NCBI GenBank assembly: GCA_963789555.1
Contig: CAWBKY010000004.1
Span: 186,001-250,000, forward strand
Source of the DNA: JACXTP01 sp963789555
Lineage (GTDB): Archaea > Thermoplasmatota > Thermoplasmata > Methanomassiliicoccales > UBA472
Reading direction: 5' to 3'
Length of the DNA stretch: 64,000 nt
A program made the position numbers and the translations under genes. The notes beneath the pieces were generated by a model. The model searched no databases. It saw nothing but the letters and a program-made list of their open reading frames with translations, and was not told where the DNA came from. This document shows positions 10,519 to 21,400 of this stretch, in pieces (position 1 is the stretch's first letter; every line of letters begins with the position of its first letter).

Positions 10519-11075
10519 CAGGGCGCCTCCATGGAATGATGCACCTGCTCCGCCGCCTCCAACCAGTCCGGCTGGAATCCGTGCTCGGTGTTGGCTATGG
10601 TCATGACGTTTTCGGAATTGAAGGAGTGGCGGATCTTCAGGCCCTCCGGGACCAGCTTCCAGATGGCGTCGAGCACCTGGGCGCGCAGCTCCTCCTCCGG
10701 GTTTATCTTCAGGTCCCAGAGGTCGGTGCGGTTCTTACCGGCCACGAAGATCTCATAACGGGTCAACTGCTCCACCCGGTCCCGGCCGAAGGTCTTCCAG
10801 AGCAAGGCGAGCACGCGGGGGGCGAACGTCTCGTCGGTGATGGAGAGCATCACCCCGCCCTCCTTGTCGTCGAGCTGCACCACGTCGTAGATGGGACGGG
10901 CACCGGCGGTGGGCCGCATGCGCACCGAGACCACGAACAGCGGGTCGGCGGGCCGGACCAGGAGCAGGACCTTGTCAAGCACGTTGGTCAGGCCCATCTC
11001 CAACAGGATGTGCTCGAACAGCAGGGCATAGTCCTCCGCGCCCTTCTGGTCCGTGCCCTGCACCTCGATCTCCAT
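10518..11075 (-). CDS. mmp17: Methanogenesis marker protein 17 (MCR activation factor)
   Basis: About 185 residues beginning MEIEVQGTDQKGAEDYALLF, with RPIYDVVQLDDKEGGVMLSI and YEIFVAGKNRTDLWDL, typical of marker 17. Marker 17 co-purifies with Mmp3, Mmp7 and McrC in the MCR-activating A3a complex. The upstream in-frame Met (11090) overlaps mmp15, so I chose the ATG at 11075, one base past the mmp15 stop. The stop overlaps the mmp7 start. No frame break is seen in this gene. Confidence 0.85.
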   Translation of the reverse strand: MEIEVQGTDQKGAEDYALLFEHILLEMGLTNVLDKVLLLVRPADPLFVVSVRMRPTAGARPIYDVVQLDDKEGGVMLSITDETFAPRVLALLWKTFGRDRVEQLTRYEIFVAGKNRTDLWDLKINPEEELRAQVLDAIWKLVPEGLKIRHSFNSENVMTIANTEHGFQPDWLEAAEQVHHSMEAP

Positions 11076-11076
11076 C

Positions 11077-12307
11077 TCAATGCCCCTCAAGGAATCCCGA
11101 GGAGAGCAATGCCCCGCCCACCGCCCCGATGTATTGGGAGTGGGGCGGCACGATCGGCCTCTCGCCCAGGGTGTGCTCCATGGCCGTGACCAGGCCAGAT
11201 ATCAATGAGGTCCCGCCCACTTGGATGACGGGTTTCCTGACCTCGATCTCCTGGAGCTGCTGTTCGTAGATCTGTTCGGCCACGGAATGGCAGGCGGCGG
11301 CGGCCACGTCCTCGACGGTGTGGCCTGCGGCCAGCGAGGTGACCAGGTCCTGGATGCCGAATATGGAGCAATAGGAGTTCATGGGCACCTTGGTGTGGTC
11401 GCCCCGGTCCGCCATCGCCCCCAGGTCGGTTATCTCCACCCTGAGCCTCTTCGCCGTCAGCTCCAGGAAACGTCCGGAGGCGCCAGCGCAGATGCCGCCC
11501 ATGGTGAAGTTGTCCGGGATGCCGTCGCGCACGGTGATGGCCTTGTTGTCCATGCCCCCGATGTCGATGATGGTGGCCTCCCCCTTCTGCCGGTCGGCCA
11601 GCCATACCGCTCCCTTGGAATTGGTGGTGAGCTCCTCCTGGATCAGCTTGGCCTTGAACTTCTTGCCCAAGGTGAAACGTCCGTAGCCAGTGGTGCCGAT
11701 GGCCTCGAGCTGGCCGATGGTGACGCCGGCCTGGGCCAGGGCCTCGTTGAGGGCCGTCTCCGCCGACGAGAATATGTCCGCGGTGGGGGTCCAGCTCTTG
11801 CCGATGATCGACATTGTCCCGCATGATGACCGCCTTCGTCGTGCTGGAACCGGAGTCCAGGCCTGCGGTCAGTCCGACCTGCCTCTCCCGGGCCAGGAGC
11901 TCCTTCCTCTCCACGATGGTGACCAATGCCTCCATCCTGGTCAGGAGCTGTCCGGACTTGGTCCTCTCCGTGAAGGAATAGGTGACCACCGGCATGCGGG
12001 TGTTGTTCTGGATGAACTTCCTCAGCTCGGTGCGCACCAACGCCGCCTCGGCGCAACGGAAGCAGGAGGAGATGAACACGGCGTCGGCCTCATAGCTCTT
12101 GTCGGCCAGGGACATGGCGCGGGCGATCATGAGCTTCAGTTGCGGGCTCACCGGGTTGAAGCCGAACCGGTCCACGGCCGAATTTATCTTCTCCATGTCC
12201 ACGTCCGGGTACACCATCTTCGCACCGACCGCGGTGGCGGCGGCCTCGATCTCCGATTGCACGGCAGAGTACTCGGTGCCGCAGGACAACTGTGCGATCT
12301 TGATCAT
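11077..12307 (-). CDS. mmp15: Methanogenesis marker protein 15, BadF/BadG-type ATPase family
   Basis: Marker 15 belongs to the BadF/BadG/HgdC activator-ATPase fold (ASKHA). N-terminal MIKIAQLSCGTEYSAVQSEI is typical. The ATP-binding phosphate-1 motif is GLDSGSSTTKAV, and the DIGGMDNKAI and GGTSLISGL motifs follow. FMGGICAGASGRFLE-like residues include the Cys expected to bind the inter-subunit Fe-S cluster. One frame break near 11820. The role in methanogens is not established; ATP-driven electron transfer for MCR activation is a reasonable inference. Its ATG overlaps the previous stop by four bases (ATGA). Confidence 0.85.
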
Positions 12308-13164
12308 CTTACCAATCCCTCCAGGAAGGTCTTTATCTGGGCCACCATGGCCTTGGCCTCGTCCTCGTTCGCCGGGTAGTCCAGTTCCAGCAAGGGTATC
12401 TTCCGCTTGCGGATGAGGAGCTTCATCATCTCGTTGGTCCGGGCGCAGCCCACGCAACCGAACATGAACGGGGCGTCCTCCATGATGATCGCCGCCTCGG
12501 CTATGTCGACCAAGGGCCCATATATGGCCAGACGGCCCCTTATCCCCGAGGGCACCTCGATGGCCGCGTACTTCAGGCCTTTCTTCACATCGTCCACCGT
12601 GACGTTGATGGGCGGCGACTCGATCTCCTTGGACTCGATCTTCTCCTGGAGCACGGCCATGACGCTCAAGGGCTCATGGCCGAATCGCTCTACCAGGTCG
12701 AATAGTATCAGGCTGTTGGGCGGGACGATGAGCACCTTCATGGACATGGCCTCCTCGCATACGATCTTCAGGTCCTTGACGGGCATCTTGCCCTTCTTCT
12801 TGATGGGAGGGACCTTTTCCCCTCGCTCTAGGCATTGCAGGCCTTTCTCCACCATGGTCAGGTCCTTCACTTCCTTCTCCAGCTGGGCGAACCCAGGTCT
12901 GGAGCCATGATGGGCCCGGCACCTTCTCTGGTCGCCCACTGGGAAGCCCCGCACCTTGGAATAGATGCGGGTGGGGTCCAGCTTCCGCACCTCGGTGAGG
13001 ACCTTCCTCACCGCCTCGGTCTTGCCGGAGATGACCGCCCCGAAGCAGGTCTCCTTGACGATGACGTCGGCATCGATGGTGTGGATGGTGCGCACTAGCT
13101 GGTCCGGGGTCATGGTGCAGTCCGGGGCCAGGACTATGTATCTTGTCTCGTGGTCGAGCGTCAT
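12304..13164 (-). CDS. Fused methanogenesis marker proteins 6 and 5
   Basis: A single 286-residue frame. Residues 1-135 match marker 6 (RYIVLAPDCTMTPDQLVRTI, VKETCFGAVISG, DPTRIYSKVRGFPVGD, CRAHHGSRPGF). From about residue 141 the sequence restarts as marker 5 (MSMKVLIVPPNSLILFDLVE, PFMFGCVGCARTNEMM). In the methanogens I know these are separate adjacent genes. The join passes through a Lys/Pro linker with no stop, so this is a natural fusion unless a single-base error removed a stop and restart. Its start overlaps the mmp3 stop and its stop overlaps the mmp15 start, each as ATGA. Confidence 0.72.
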   Translation of the reverse strand: MTLDHETRYIVLAPDCTMTPDQLVRTIHTIDADVIVKETCFGAVISGKTEAVRKVLTEVRKLDPTRIYSKVRGFPVGDQRRCRAHHGSRPGFAQLEKEVKDLTMVEKGLQCLERGEKVPPIKKKGKMPVKDLKIVCEEAMSMKVLIVPPNSLILFDLVERFGHEPLSVMAVLQEKIESKEIESPPINVTVDDVKKGLKYAAIEVPSGIRGRLAIYGPLVDIAEAAIIMEDAPFMFGCVGCARTNEMMKLLIRKRKIPLLELDYPANEDEAKAMVAQIKTFLEGLVR

Positions 13165-14808
13165 TTCTTCACCGCCTTCTTGGCCTTGGACGACGAGGTC
13201 GTCTTCTTCGCCGCCGCCTTCTTGGGCTTGGCCTCTGCCTCATCGCTCGCTGGCTTGCGCCGGGGTTTGGAGACCTTGTCCGGGCTGACCTCGGTCTCGC
13301 GAAGGTACACGATGTCACCATCCTTCAGGCCGGCCATCATGCTCGTCCAGGTCGCCTGAGAAGCGACCGATGAGGTTGGTCCCATGCTGTTCCTCCCCGG
13401 TGGGACCGAACTCGGGGCTCTCCTGCAGCCTGATGCCGATCAGGCCCCGGTTCGGGCGGGACATGTTGGTGACACCGATGTCACCGCGACGGCTCATGTC
13501 CTTCCAGGACGGCTCGGGATAGAGGCTCGCACCCAGTTGGTCGTCCCCGTCGAAGGTGACCATGGGCATGCCCTCGAAGGTGAAGTGCACCTTGACCGTG
13601 CCAATGGGCTTGTGGTCCAGACCGGTGAGCTTCTCGATGTAGCGGACCGAGTGCTGGTGCCTCGGACCGGAACAGGTACCAATCATGGATCCGATCGGAG
13701 GTCGTACCGAATGGTGTCGACCGAACCCTCCTCCATGACATGCATGGTGAGCTCGGGTTCCTGCTCTACGATGATGGCCGAGTCGTCGGTGATCCCGGTC
13801 CGCACCTGCTTCAGCCCCTGTGATTCCAGGAATCTCTGCCCTTCGGCCTGGGTCATGCCAATGACCATGACCCTCCCCGGTTTGGGGACGATGGTCACGG
13901 CCCCTCCCTCCGGGACGAGATGTATCAATTGGTGGCCGGTCGAAACCTTGCCGACGATGTTGTGGCTGTTGGAGACCTGCCTCCTGGTCTTATAGAAGTA
14001 TATCCGACCCATGCCGTCACCTTGGTGACGGACCGTTACCAGGTCAGGCTCGCGGATGGAGTGGGACTCCTCGATCAGATTGACGTCCATCCTGGAGGAG
14101 TTGGCAGTGAACGACTCGGTCTTCTCGGTGACCTTGATGGTCCCTCCGTCGACGGCCACCAGGAAGTGCTCCACCGACACTGGGGAACGAGGGTCCAGGT
14201 CGACCTGCACAAAGGTCTCCACCGACATCCCCTCCTCCAATCTGGTCTCAAGGTCGTTGGTGGCCAATGCATCCTTGGACCGCAGCTCGATGATGACCGG
14301 TCTTACTTCCAGGACCTTGTCCGCCTCATCAAGGGCATCGACGACATGCCTGCCGCTCGTCACCCTTCCGAAGACCGGGGCGGCCACGCCGTACGCGGCC
14401 TCATGGTCCTGGCGGGCGATCATGATGTAGGTGGTCTGGCTATCATAACCGCCCAGGGCGAAGAAGCAATCGTTGCGAATGAGCTTGGCCGGTTCCCTTG
14501 AAGAAGGTATGGATGAGGGGAAGGAACCGATGGCGTCTATCTTGCTGGTGCGCCAGCGCACGCTGCGCCCCTCCAATCCTTTGTAGAGGTCGAGCCATAT
14601 CTGCTTCCATGCCCCCTCTTGCACCTTGAACAATGAACGAACCCTTCTCGGTGACGAACTCGAACTCGCTGGTCTCCTTCACCACCTGTTCCAGGGAACG
14701 GATGATCGCCAAATAGGTGCCAGGAACATAAGGTTGTCCTTCCAGGACATCGGCCAGCTTGGCCCCGTCCCCCACCTCGATGGGCTTGCCATTTACATTG
14801 ATCCTCAT
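13161..14808 (-). CDS. mmp3: Methanogenesis marker protein 3 (UPF0288), with frame breaks
   Basis: About 550 residues starting MRINVNGKPIEVGDGAKLAD, an N-terminal ubiquitin-like segment of the marker 3/UPF0288 family, followed by a cyclophilin-like middle (FFALGGYDSQTTYIMIARQ, GRVTSGRHVVDALDEAD). The tail is Lys/Ala-rich (KKAAAKKTTSSSKAKKAVKK), unusual in composition. Mmp3 is a reported component of the MCR activation complex A3a. Frames change near 14630, 13690 and 13340. The ATG at 14808 fits the family start. TTTTTTATC at about 14834-14842 is a plausible TATA box, implying a near-leaderless message. First gene of the marker operon. Confidence 0.82.
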
Positions 14809-14987
14809 CTGGTCGGGGTGGGATGGCAGGGGGTGATAAAAAAGGTTTTGCATCATCTGGAAGGTCGAATTCTATGCCCCTTGGCGATGGTTTATGGTTG
14901 GCCATCCCACCTTAAAAGGACATTGAGTGGCTGGCAAACCATTAATAAAAGGCCGTTTCCATATCAGGTTCGTCTGGTGACATTTCT

Positions 14988-15773
14988 ATGCCGAGAAAGA
15001 CAACGGGTGCAAGGACCTCTAGAAAGGCCAAGAAGGAAACCTCCCCAACCGAGGGAATGGCCGATGTGGTGAACGAACCGGAGGCGGTCGTCGAGACGTC
15101 GAGGTCGTGGAGAGCGCCCCCATGGAGACGGAGAGCGTCGAGGAGGCTTCGCCAGATCAAGCGGAGAATGTCGAGGCTGTGGCCGAACCAGAACCTGTTG
15201 CGGAAGAGGTCGTGGCGGAGCCAGAGGTCGAGAAGCCCAAGACCCGCAAGCGCGCCCCGCGGAAGAAGAAGGAGCCCGTCACCCAAGAGGTCGAGCTATC
15301 CATCCCAGTCGAGGTGATCCCACCCCCGCGCGAGGAGGACAAGTCAGAGGAGCCGGTGGCGGTGGAGCCGGCGGTCAAGAGACGGGGAGGTCGCAAAAAG
15401 GCGGTCAAGAACGTTGTTACCCAGGCTCGTTCCCGATTCGGATGGTGCGAGATAAACGGGATCAGGCATGAACATGACCTCGATCATGAAAGCAGATGGG
15501 ACCGTGGAACGCCGCGACAAGTCGTTGTCAAAGGACAAGAAGGACAAGTACGGCCATGTACCCCTGACCAGGAAGGAGCTCAAGACGCTTTTGGACGACA
15601 ATGTCAAACTGGTGTTCATCGGAACGGGCCAGAGCGGAGGCATGCCCATAACGCCCAAGGCGAGCAAGATGCTCGAGGAAATGAAGGCCGTGGTCAAGCC
15701 CACCCCCGATGTGATCGAGGAGATGTTGGCGGCGAAGGAGAAGTTCGTGGCCTTGATCCACGTGACCTGCTGA
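14988..15773 (+). CDS. Mth938-like domain protein with long charged N-terminal extension
   Basis: The C-terminal 115 residues match the Mth938-like/AAMDC fold: RFGWCEINGIRHEHDL, MKADGTVERRD, LVFIGTGQSGGMPIT and the end FVALIHVTC. Ahead of it lie about 145 residues of low-complexity Lys/Arg patches and Glu/Pro/Val runs (for example EPEPVAEEVVAEPEVEKPK), an extension not present in the compact family members I know. Frame breaks near 15100 and 15482. Function of the family is unknown. TAATAAAAGG at about 14943-14952 is a possible TATA box. It is divergent from mmp3. Confidence 0.65.
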
Positions 15774-15824
15774 ACGGTCCGTGGTGACCTGGCGACCTTC
15801 GGCTCCGATGGACAGTAAGGGAGG

Positions 15825-16406
15825 ATGACCTTGGACCGTGACAAGGTGCTCAGGGCAGTGGAACAAAGGTCGCGGGACCTTCCTGGCGTGATCGATTTCC
15901 GTTACCTGGATAAGGAGTTCAAGGACGACCTCATCGCCCTGGAGCGATCGGCCGAGGAGAACGGTGCCTGCGGAGGGCTCATGCCTTTCGTCAACACAGG
16001 GGTCTGGAAGGCATTGGACCGCAGACATGGGTTCGTGCTTGTGGTCAACTCGTCGATGATGATCCTTTCGCCGACCAGGGATGTGGTCTACATCTGCGGA
16101 CCAGGAGGGCCAGATCGTCGGTGAGTACCTAACCCCATCGCGCCGAGGGGAGCTCCAGGACCGGGACGATGTATGTTTCCTGAGCGAGGACTTCATCTTC
16201 TACCTGAACGTCGTCCCGAAAGGGGAGCCTTACTTCGTGCTCCCCCCGATCCCATTCCAATTCCTGGATGACATCCGGGCGTCAAGGATGTGACCTCTGG
16301 TTCCATCTCCACCCTGGCGGACGATATGGTCAGGGAACGGTTGGGATATACCAAGACCAAGCATTGGACGCACCTGGTAGGGTTCAACATCGAGGACGAG
16401 GACTGA
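15825..16406 (+). CDS. Unknown protein, paralogue of the 30746-31291 gene
   Basis: About 193 residues, starting MTLDRDKVLRAVEQ after a strong ribosome site (GGGAGG). It shares a pattern along its length with the gene at 30746: DDVCFLSEDFIFYL versus EDVLWLCEDFVVFM, YFVLPPIPFQ versus FFLMPPVSFP, and an identical-style end LVGFNIEDED versus LVGFNASD. No catalytic motif is visible. Frame breaks near 16100 and 16280. It follows the Mth938-like gene after 51 bases and may be co-transcribed. Family and function not recognised. Confidence 0.65.
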
Positions 16407-16534
16407 GAGGGCATTCCATAATGAATGAAGAATAGTCGTATGACAATCAATATCGTTGCAAACCTTTTATGTTAGGACCAATTATTATTAATTTAACGCA
16501 AGTGACATCGGTCCTGCGCGAGGGGGAGGATGTC

Positions 16535-16720
16535 GTGGCAAGCAAGTTGATGATCAAGGTGGTGCTTGGCTCATCTGCAGCCGTGGCCTTGCTCATAACC
16601 AGCTACATCCTCATCTATCACTCCGAGGTACTTGGCATATCCCCGGCCTGGGATGTGAACTCCTTCCAGGTCTGGTATCAGACCGCCTCGATCAAGGTAA
16701 GGACATTGCTGTCCGAGTGA
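16535..16720 (+). CDS. Small single-pass membrane protein, unknown
   Basis: I prefer a GTG start at 16535, five bases after a strong GGGGGAGG ribosome site. It gives a 61-residue protein with one hydrophobic segment (VVLGSSAAVALLITSYILI) and a short polar C-terminal tail. The same frame is open from an ATG at 16469. No family recognised. Confidence 0.5.
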   Translation: MASKLMIKVVLGSSAAVALLITSYILIYHSEVLGISPAWDVNSFQVWYQTASIKVRTLLSE

Positions 16721-16787
16721 GACCTTCTTGGGACAGTGAATTTTCCCTTGATAGTATTTTATCGTCCAGGGCATATCGGGCCAGTGG

Positions 16788-18087
16788 ATGAGAGCGGCCC
16801 GTTTCCCTGCCACCCCTCAGGACCGGATGAACGCGATATTGCGACATGTTTGCGACCAGCAGCTACATGTCGTGATGGAATTCCAGGCCAGGTTGGACGA
16901 GAAGGTTCTGGAGAGGGCGGTGAGGCATAGTCCTGCTCTCCGAACCGGAACTGGGTTGGAGATGGGTGGAGAGCCCTAGACCGGGTTGGAGGACCAGACA
17001 GAACCTGGATTCATTACCATTGTTCATGTTGGTCGAATCAGCGGACCCTCAGGAGGAGCTGGGCGTTTTCCTCACAACGCCATCGGACCCTGGTGCGGAC
17101 CCGTTGTTGCAGGTCAGGTTGTTCCGTGGGGAAGGATAGACATCCTCGCTCTGAAGATCAACCACGTGGTCTGTGACGGGATCGGGGCCAAGGAGGTCGC
17201 TTACCATCTGGCCGAGGCTTACGACCAATTGCTGCGGAATGAGACGCCTCTCGGACCTTCGAATGCGACCCCAGGACCGATCCATGAGACCCATCTGGAG
17301 AAGACTGGACCTGAGCAAGCGATGGAGACTGCGCCGCACAGCCCTGAAAGCGATAAGAAAGCCTGCGATGCCCACAAGTCAATGGTGCCTTCCCTTCACC
17401 AGCAGAGAGACGAAAAGCAGGCGGATGTTGCTTAAAAGATTCGATTCCTACCGTTCCAAGTCCATAATCGACCATTGCCATTCCAATAAGGTGACCGTCA
17501 ACGACCTTTTCTTGGCCGTGCTTTTCGAGTCGCTTTTTGAGATCATAAGACCGAAACAGGGGGTTCCGGTACCTATCCAAGTAGCGGTCGACCTGAGGCG
17601 TTTCGCTCCAGAGGCAGGACAGAAAGTGGCCAACCTCGGTGGGGCACTGTTCCCTCTCTTTTCAGTGGATGATGCATCGGACCATGAGAAGTTCCTGTTG
17701 AAGGTCCACCAATTCATGGAAGCAAAGAAGCAGAACGATTCGGCCTTGGTGAGCGTCCCTTACATCGAAATGACCTATGGTCTTTTACCATTCGGAATGA
17801 CGAAGAGGAAGGTCGAGGAAGGCTATGAGGAGATGGTCAAGAGAAGGTCCCTCCCCCCATTGTTCTCTAATGTGGGTGTCCTTGAGGCGGGGAGATTGCA
17901 CTTCGGTGAGATCGTCCCTAGTGATTGCTACTTGACCGTGCCTCTCGCTTACCCACCATTGCTCATCATGGGATTGAGCAGTTACCAAGGGCGGTTCACC
18001 CTGAGCATCGGATTCTGTTCCTATGGGACCGATAAGAAGGACATCGAAAGATTGTTCGATCTTATGGACTCAAAACTTCCCTCATAG
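16788..18087 (+). CDS. Condensation-domain / wax-ester-synthase-like acyltransferase, with frame breaks
   Basis: A stand-alone protein of about 430 residues of the condensation/acyltransferase superfamily (NRPS C-domains, alcohol acetyltransferases). The catalytic-type motif reads INHVVCDGIGAKEV, a variant of HHxxxDG with Asn-His in place of His-His. Downstream are VPIQVAVDLRRFAPE and SNVGVLEAG, which fit the conserved DLR and SNxG regions. The frame changes near 16955, 17085, 17160 and 17420, but the restored frames join smoothly. Substrates are unknown; lipid or small-molecule acylation is inference. There are no carrier protein or adenylation genes nearby. Confidence 0.7.
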
Positions 18088-18414
18088 CCTCCCTGTTCTT
18101 TGATGCTGAGAGAGATTTTTACCAAACCCTCCTCAAGTGGTAATCCTCAGATAGGGGGCTGATCTCAATGAAAAGATGATGTGGGAAATGACCTCGTCTA
18201 AAATCCATGGCGATATGGAAAATGGATGGCAAAGGTTTGGGATGTTCGTACCGATGGCAAGTAATGAGTTAGGTCTTAGATAATGAACCTGGGCTTCGGC
18301 TCGTCGTTGTGGTTTGGAGTAGGATAAGACCATATTTCTCATTCCCTCAAATTTTTGTATGATGGGGAGGAGATGACCAGGTCTATCTTTGAAAAATAAA
18401 AAATATGGGAAATG
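18088..18414. other. Non-coding gap between convergent genes
   Basis: About 330 AT-richer bases between the acyltransferase end and the terminator of the surface-protein gene. It contains a short inverted repeat TCCATggcgATATGGA-like element near 18206 but no supported gene on either strand. Confidence 0.5.
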
Positions 18415-18434
18415 GGAAGGGCGCAGGCCCTTCC
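18415..18434 (-). terminator. Hairpin terminator of the DUF11 protein gene
   Basis: GGAAGGGC (18415-18422) pairs with GCCCTTCC (18427-18434) around a four-base loop, 21 bases past the stop codon. On the minus strand it is followed by a T-rich run (complement of 18391-18405). On the plus strand a short T-run also follows, so it may stop transcription from both sides. Confidence 0.6.
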
Positions 18435-18454
18435 GTTTTTAGTGTTTGGTCCCT

Positions 18455-21400
18455 TCAGGTCGGCCTGGGTGGTGGCAGGCAGGCGGGGTCATAGATATAG
18501 ACCGCCCATCCATCGCCCCAGGTGGTCGAGACACCGTGGTAGGAGCCGTGCGCGCAGGCGTAGTTGTTCAGCCCACCGCAGGATGCACCATCCAGGTAGT
18601 CCGCCGGTATGGTGAACTGGACAGAGAACACCCAGTGCTCGCCGACCTCTAGGACGCGTTCTCCTCGTTCGTGTCATCCGCTAGGTAGAACGTAGCTGTG
18701 ACATCCGAACTCCTCGAACAGCGGGTCATAGACATAGACGTTCTCCAGGGGGACCTGGCCATCGTTCCACACATTGAAGGTGAAGGTGATGGTCTCTCCG
18801 ACCTTGGCGCTCTCCGGACCGGTCTTCAAGATCTTGATCGACTCGGTTCAGGATCTCGACGTTCCAGCAGGCCTTGTCCAGGTCATAGCACTTGTTGCAC
18901 ACGGTCCAGGTCCCGTTGACGTAAACGGTGTTGTAGATCACGGAACCAGGGTTGCACAGTGGTACGCAGTAGTCGTAGGTCTTGACCACGGTAGCGCCCT
19001 TGGCGACGAAGACATTCTCATCCACCTTCAAGCAAGGCATCCTGCACGCGGACGTTGAGGTCCACATTGCCGACGTTCTTGATGGTGATGGTGTAGGTGA
19101 TCTTCTCGCCACCGACCGCAACCTCGGACCAGACTTCTCGACCTCGACATCCGGCTTGGCCACGAAGACGCAGCTCTCGGCCTTGCCCTCCAGGATGCAG
19201 TGCCCGTCATCGAACGTGTCCGCAACAACATAGACTGTGTTGCAGACATAGTCGCTCGGGACGGTCGGGCACCTAGGCGGATTCGGCACCATCGGTGTCA
19301 TAGGTGACGGTCTTGGTCCATCTCTTGCCGACCTCGATGCAGACGTCCTTCCAACTCGTCGCCGGTCAGGTGGTCGGTGATGGTCACGTTCTTCAGGTCG
19401 ACATTGCCGGTGTTCTTCACGGTGATCGTCCACACGATGCAGTCGCCGTAGCAGACGTACTCTGGGCCGCACTTGGTCACTTCGAAGCTGGGCAAGGCCA
19501 CGAACACGCAGTCCTTGTCATCATCGGAGACCTTGACGGTCTTGTAGAATCCATCCGCGTACACTATGTTGCAGAGCATGTAGGTCTCGTTCCAGGGGCT
19601 GTCCTTGGTCACCAGGTAATGGGCGGTGAGGAACTTCGATTCGCTCTTGTTGAGCATGCCCACGTTCCAGCTCTCGCCGGTCAGGGGGTCCCATGACATA
19701 TACGCCAGTCAAGTTCACGTTGCCGGTGTTCTTGACCTCGATGGACCAGTTGACCCAGTGTCCCACGGCGGTCATGGGTCAGTCCCAGCTCTTGTATACC
19801 TCGATGCCGGGCTTGGCCACGAACACGGTGGTGTTGTCGGTGTCGTTCACGGTGGTGTCGGTGACGTCATCGCCGGTCACGTTCGCCACGTTCTTGAAGG
19901 AGTTGCCCTCGAACGGGTTGGGGACCGTGTAGCTGGCGTCGAACTGTACCACCGCTCCAACGGCCATGTAGCCGATGTAGTGGTACCAGCCGGCACCGAG
20001 CAACGGGTCGGTGACGTTCACGTTGTACAACGGCAGGTTACCGTTGTTGGTCACGGTGAAGTTGAACTTGATGACCTCACCAGGGAAAGCTTCTGCCGGG
20101 CCCTTCTTTATGATGTCGATGCTCGGGGCTCCGATGAAGACACACCAGACGTCCTCGTCATAGACCATGCAGTGCTTGTCGTCGAACGTGTCGCCTGTGG
20201 CGTTGACCAGGTTGCAGACGTAGTAAGTCCTTGTTTATGTTGTCCATGACCCAGTCCTCGGTCACCAACCAGTCGACCAAGAAGTAGGTGGACTCACCCG
20301 CGGCGAGGCTGACCTTCTTCTCGAAGTTGATCAACGGGTCGGATACCGTGACGTTCTCGATCTTGTAGTTGCCCGTGTTCTTCACGGTTATGTTGTACTG
20401 GATGGTCTGACCGATCTTGGCCATCGCAGGTCCGGTCTTCTCCACATCGATACCAGGCTTCACGATGAAGGTGCAGACCATGTTGGATTCTACCTTCACC
20501 TCGCGCCCACGGTTCGTCTCTTCGAACCAGGGGCAGCTCTCACCGCATCCGCACCAATAGGCGGACGGGCCAGGGTAGGCAGAGCCGCAAGCGTCGTTGC
20601 AGACCTCATCTGGCTGATAGTTCATCGGCACGTTCCAGACGTATGTCAGTTTGGCGGAAGCGCCCATGGCCAGGTAGTCGATGGTGAACTTGCCCTCGGG
20701 GGCCTTGTCATCGAGGATGACGATGTTGATCAGGTCCACATCACCGGTGTTGTTGACCCAGAGGGTGTAGGTTATGTCGTGGCCCAGAGCGGATAGCTTC
20801 GGGGCGGACTTCTCGATGGTGAAGCACGGGTGGATGATATCGATCGCATGGGAGTCGATGCACCACACGTTCTTGCCATCATATTGGCCGAATACCTCGA
20901 CCACATTCATGAAGTAGGGGCCTGGAAAGTCCTCAGGGATGATCAGCGGAGGTACTGATGTTCCAGTACGTACCAGGCATGAGAGCTCCTCGTTATCTAC
21001 ATAGTAGAACCACTGAACATCGATGCCATCGGCACCGACGTCATCGCTGACTTTTACATTGGTCAGCGGGACATTACCGGTGTTCTTGACTACGATGAAG
21101 TATGGAACGGTCTCGCCGGCCATGGCGCGGCTTGGTCCGTGCTTCTCGATGCTGATGCACGGTTGGTCCGGCATGTGCAGCACAGGGATGCACCACTCGG
21201 AGGTGTCTTTCACAGGGCAGTGGCACCAGGAACCCTCCACAATACCTCGTTGCAGTATTTGTCGCGAGGTAGTTGGCAGGGATGGCCCAGTTCCTTGCTG
21301 ATGGACTTGTTCTCACCGACGGCCAGGTCGACCAGTGTGTTCAGACCGATGAGGATGTCGACCACCTTCACGCCCTCCAACGGCACATTGCCGGTGTTCT

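Noticed and set aside
14887..14909. A fourth copy of the mcr-type palindrome near mmp3 (ATGGTTGGCCATCCC)
   Set aside because: The arms match only partly and the spacer is one base short; it also lies far from the mmp3 TATA box. Possible given sequence errors, but too weak to list.
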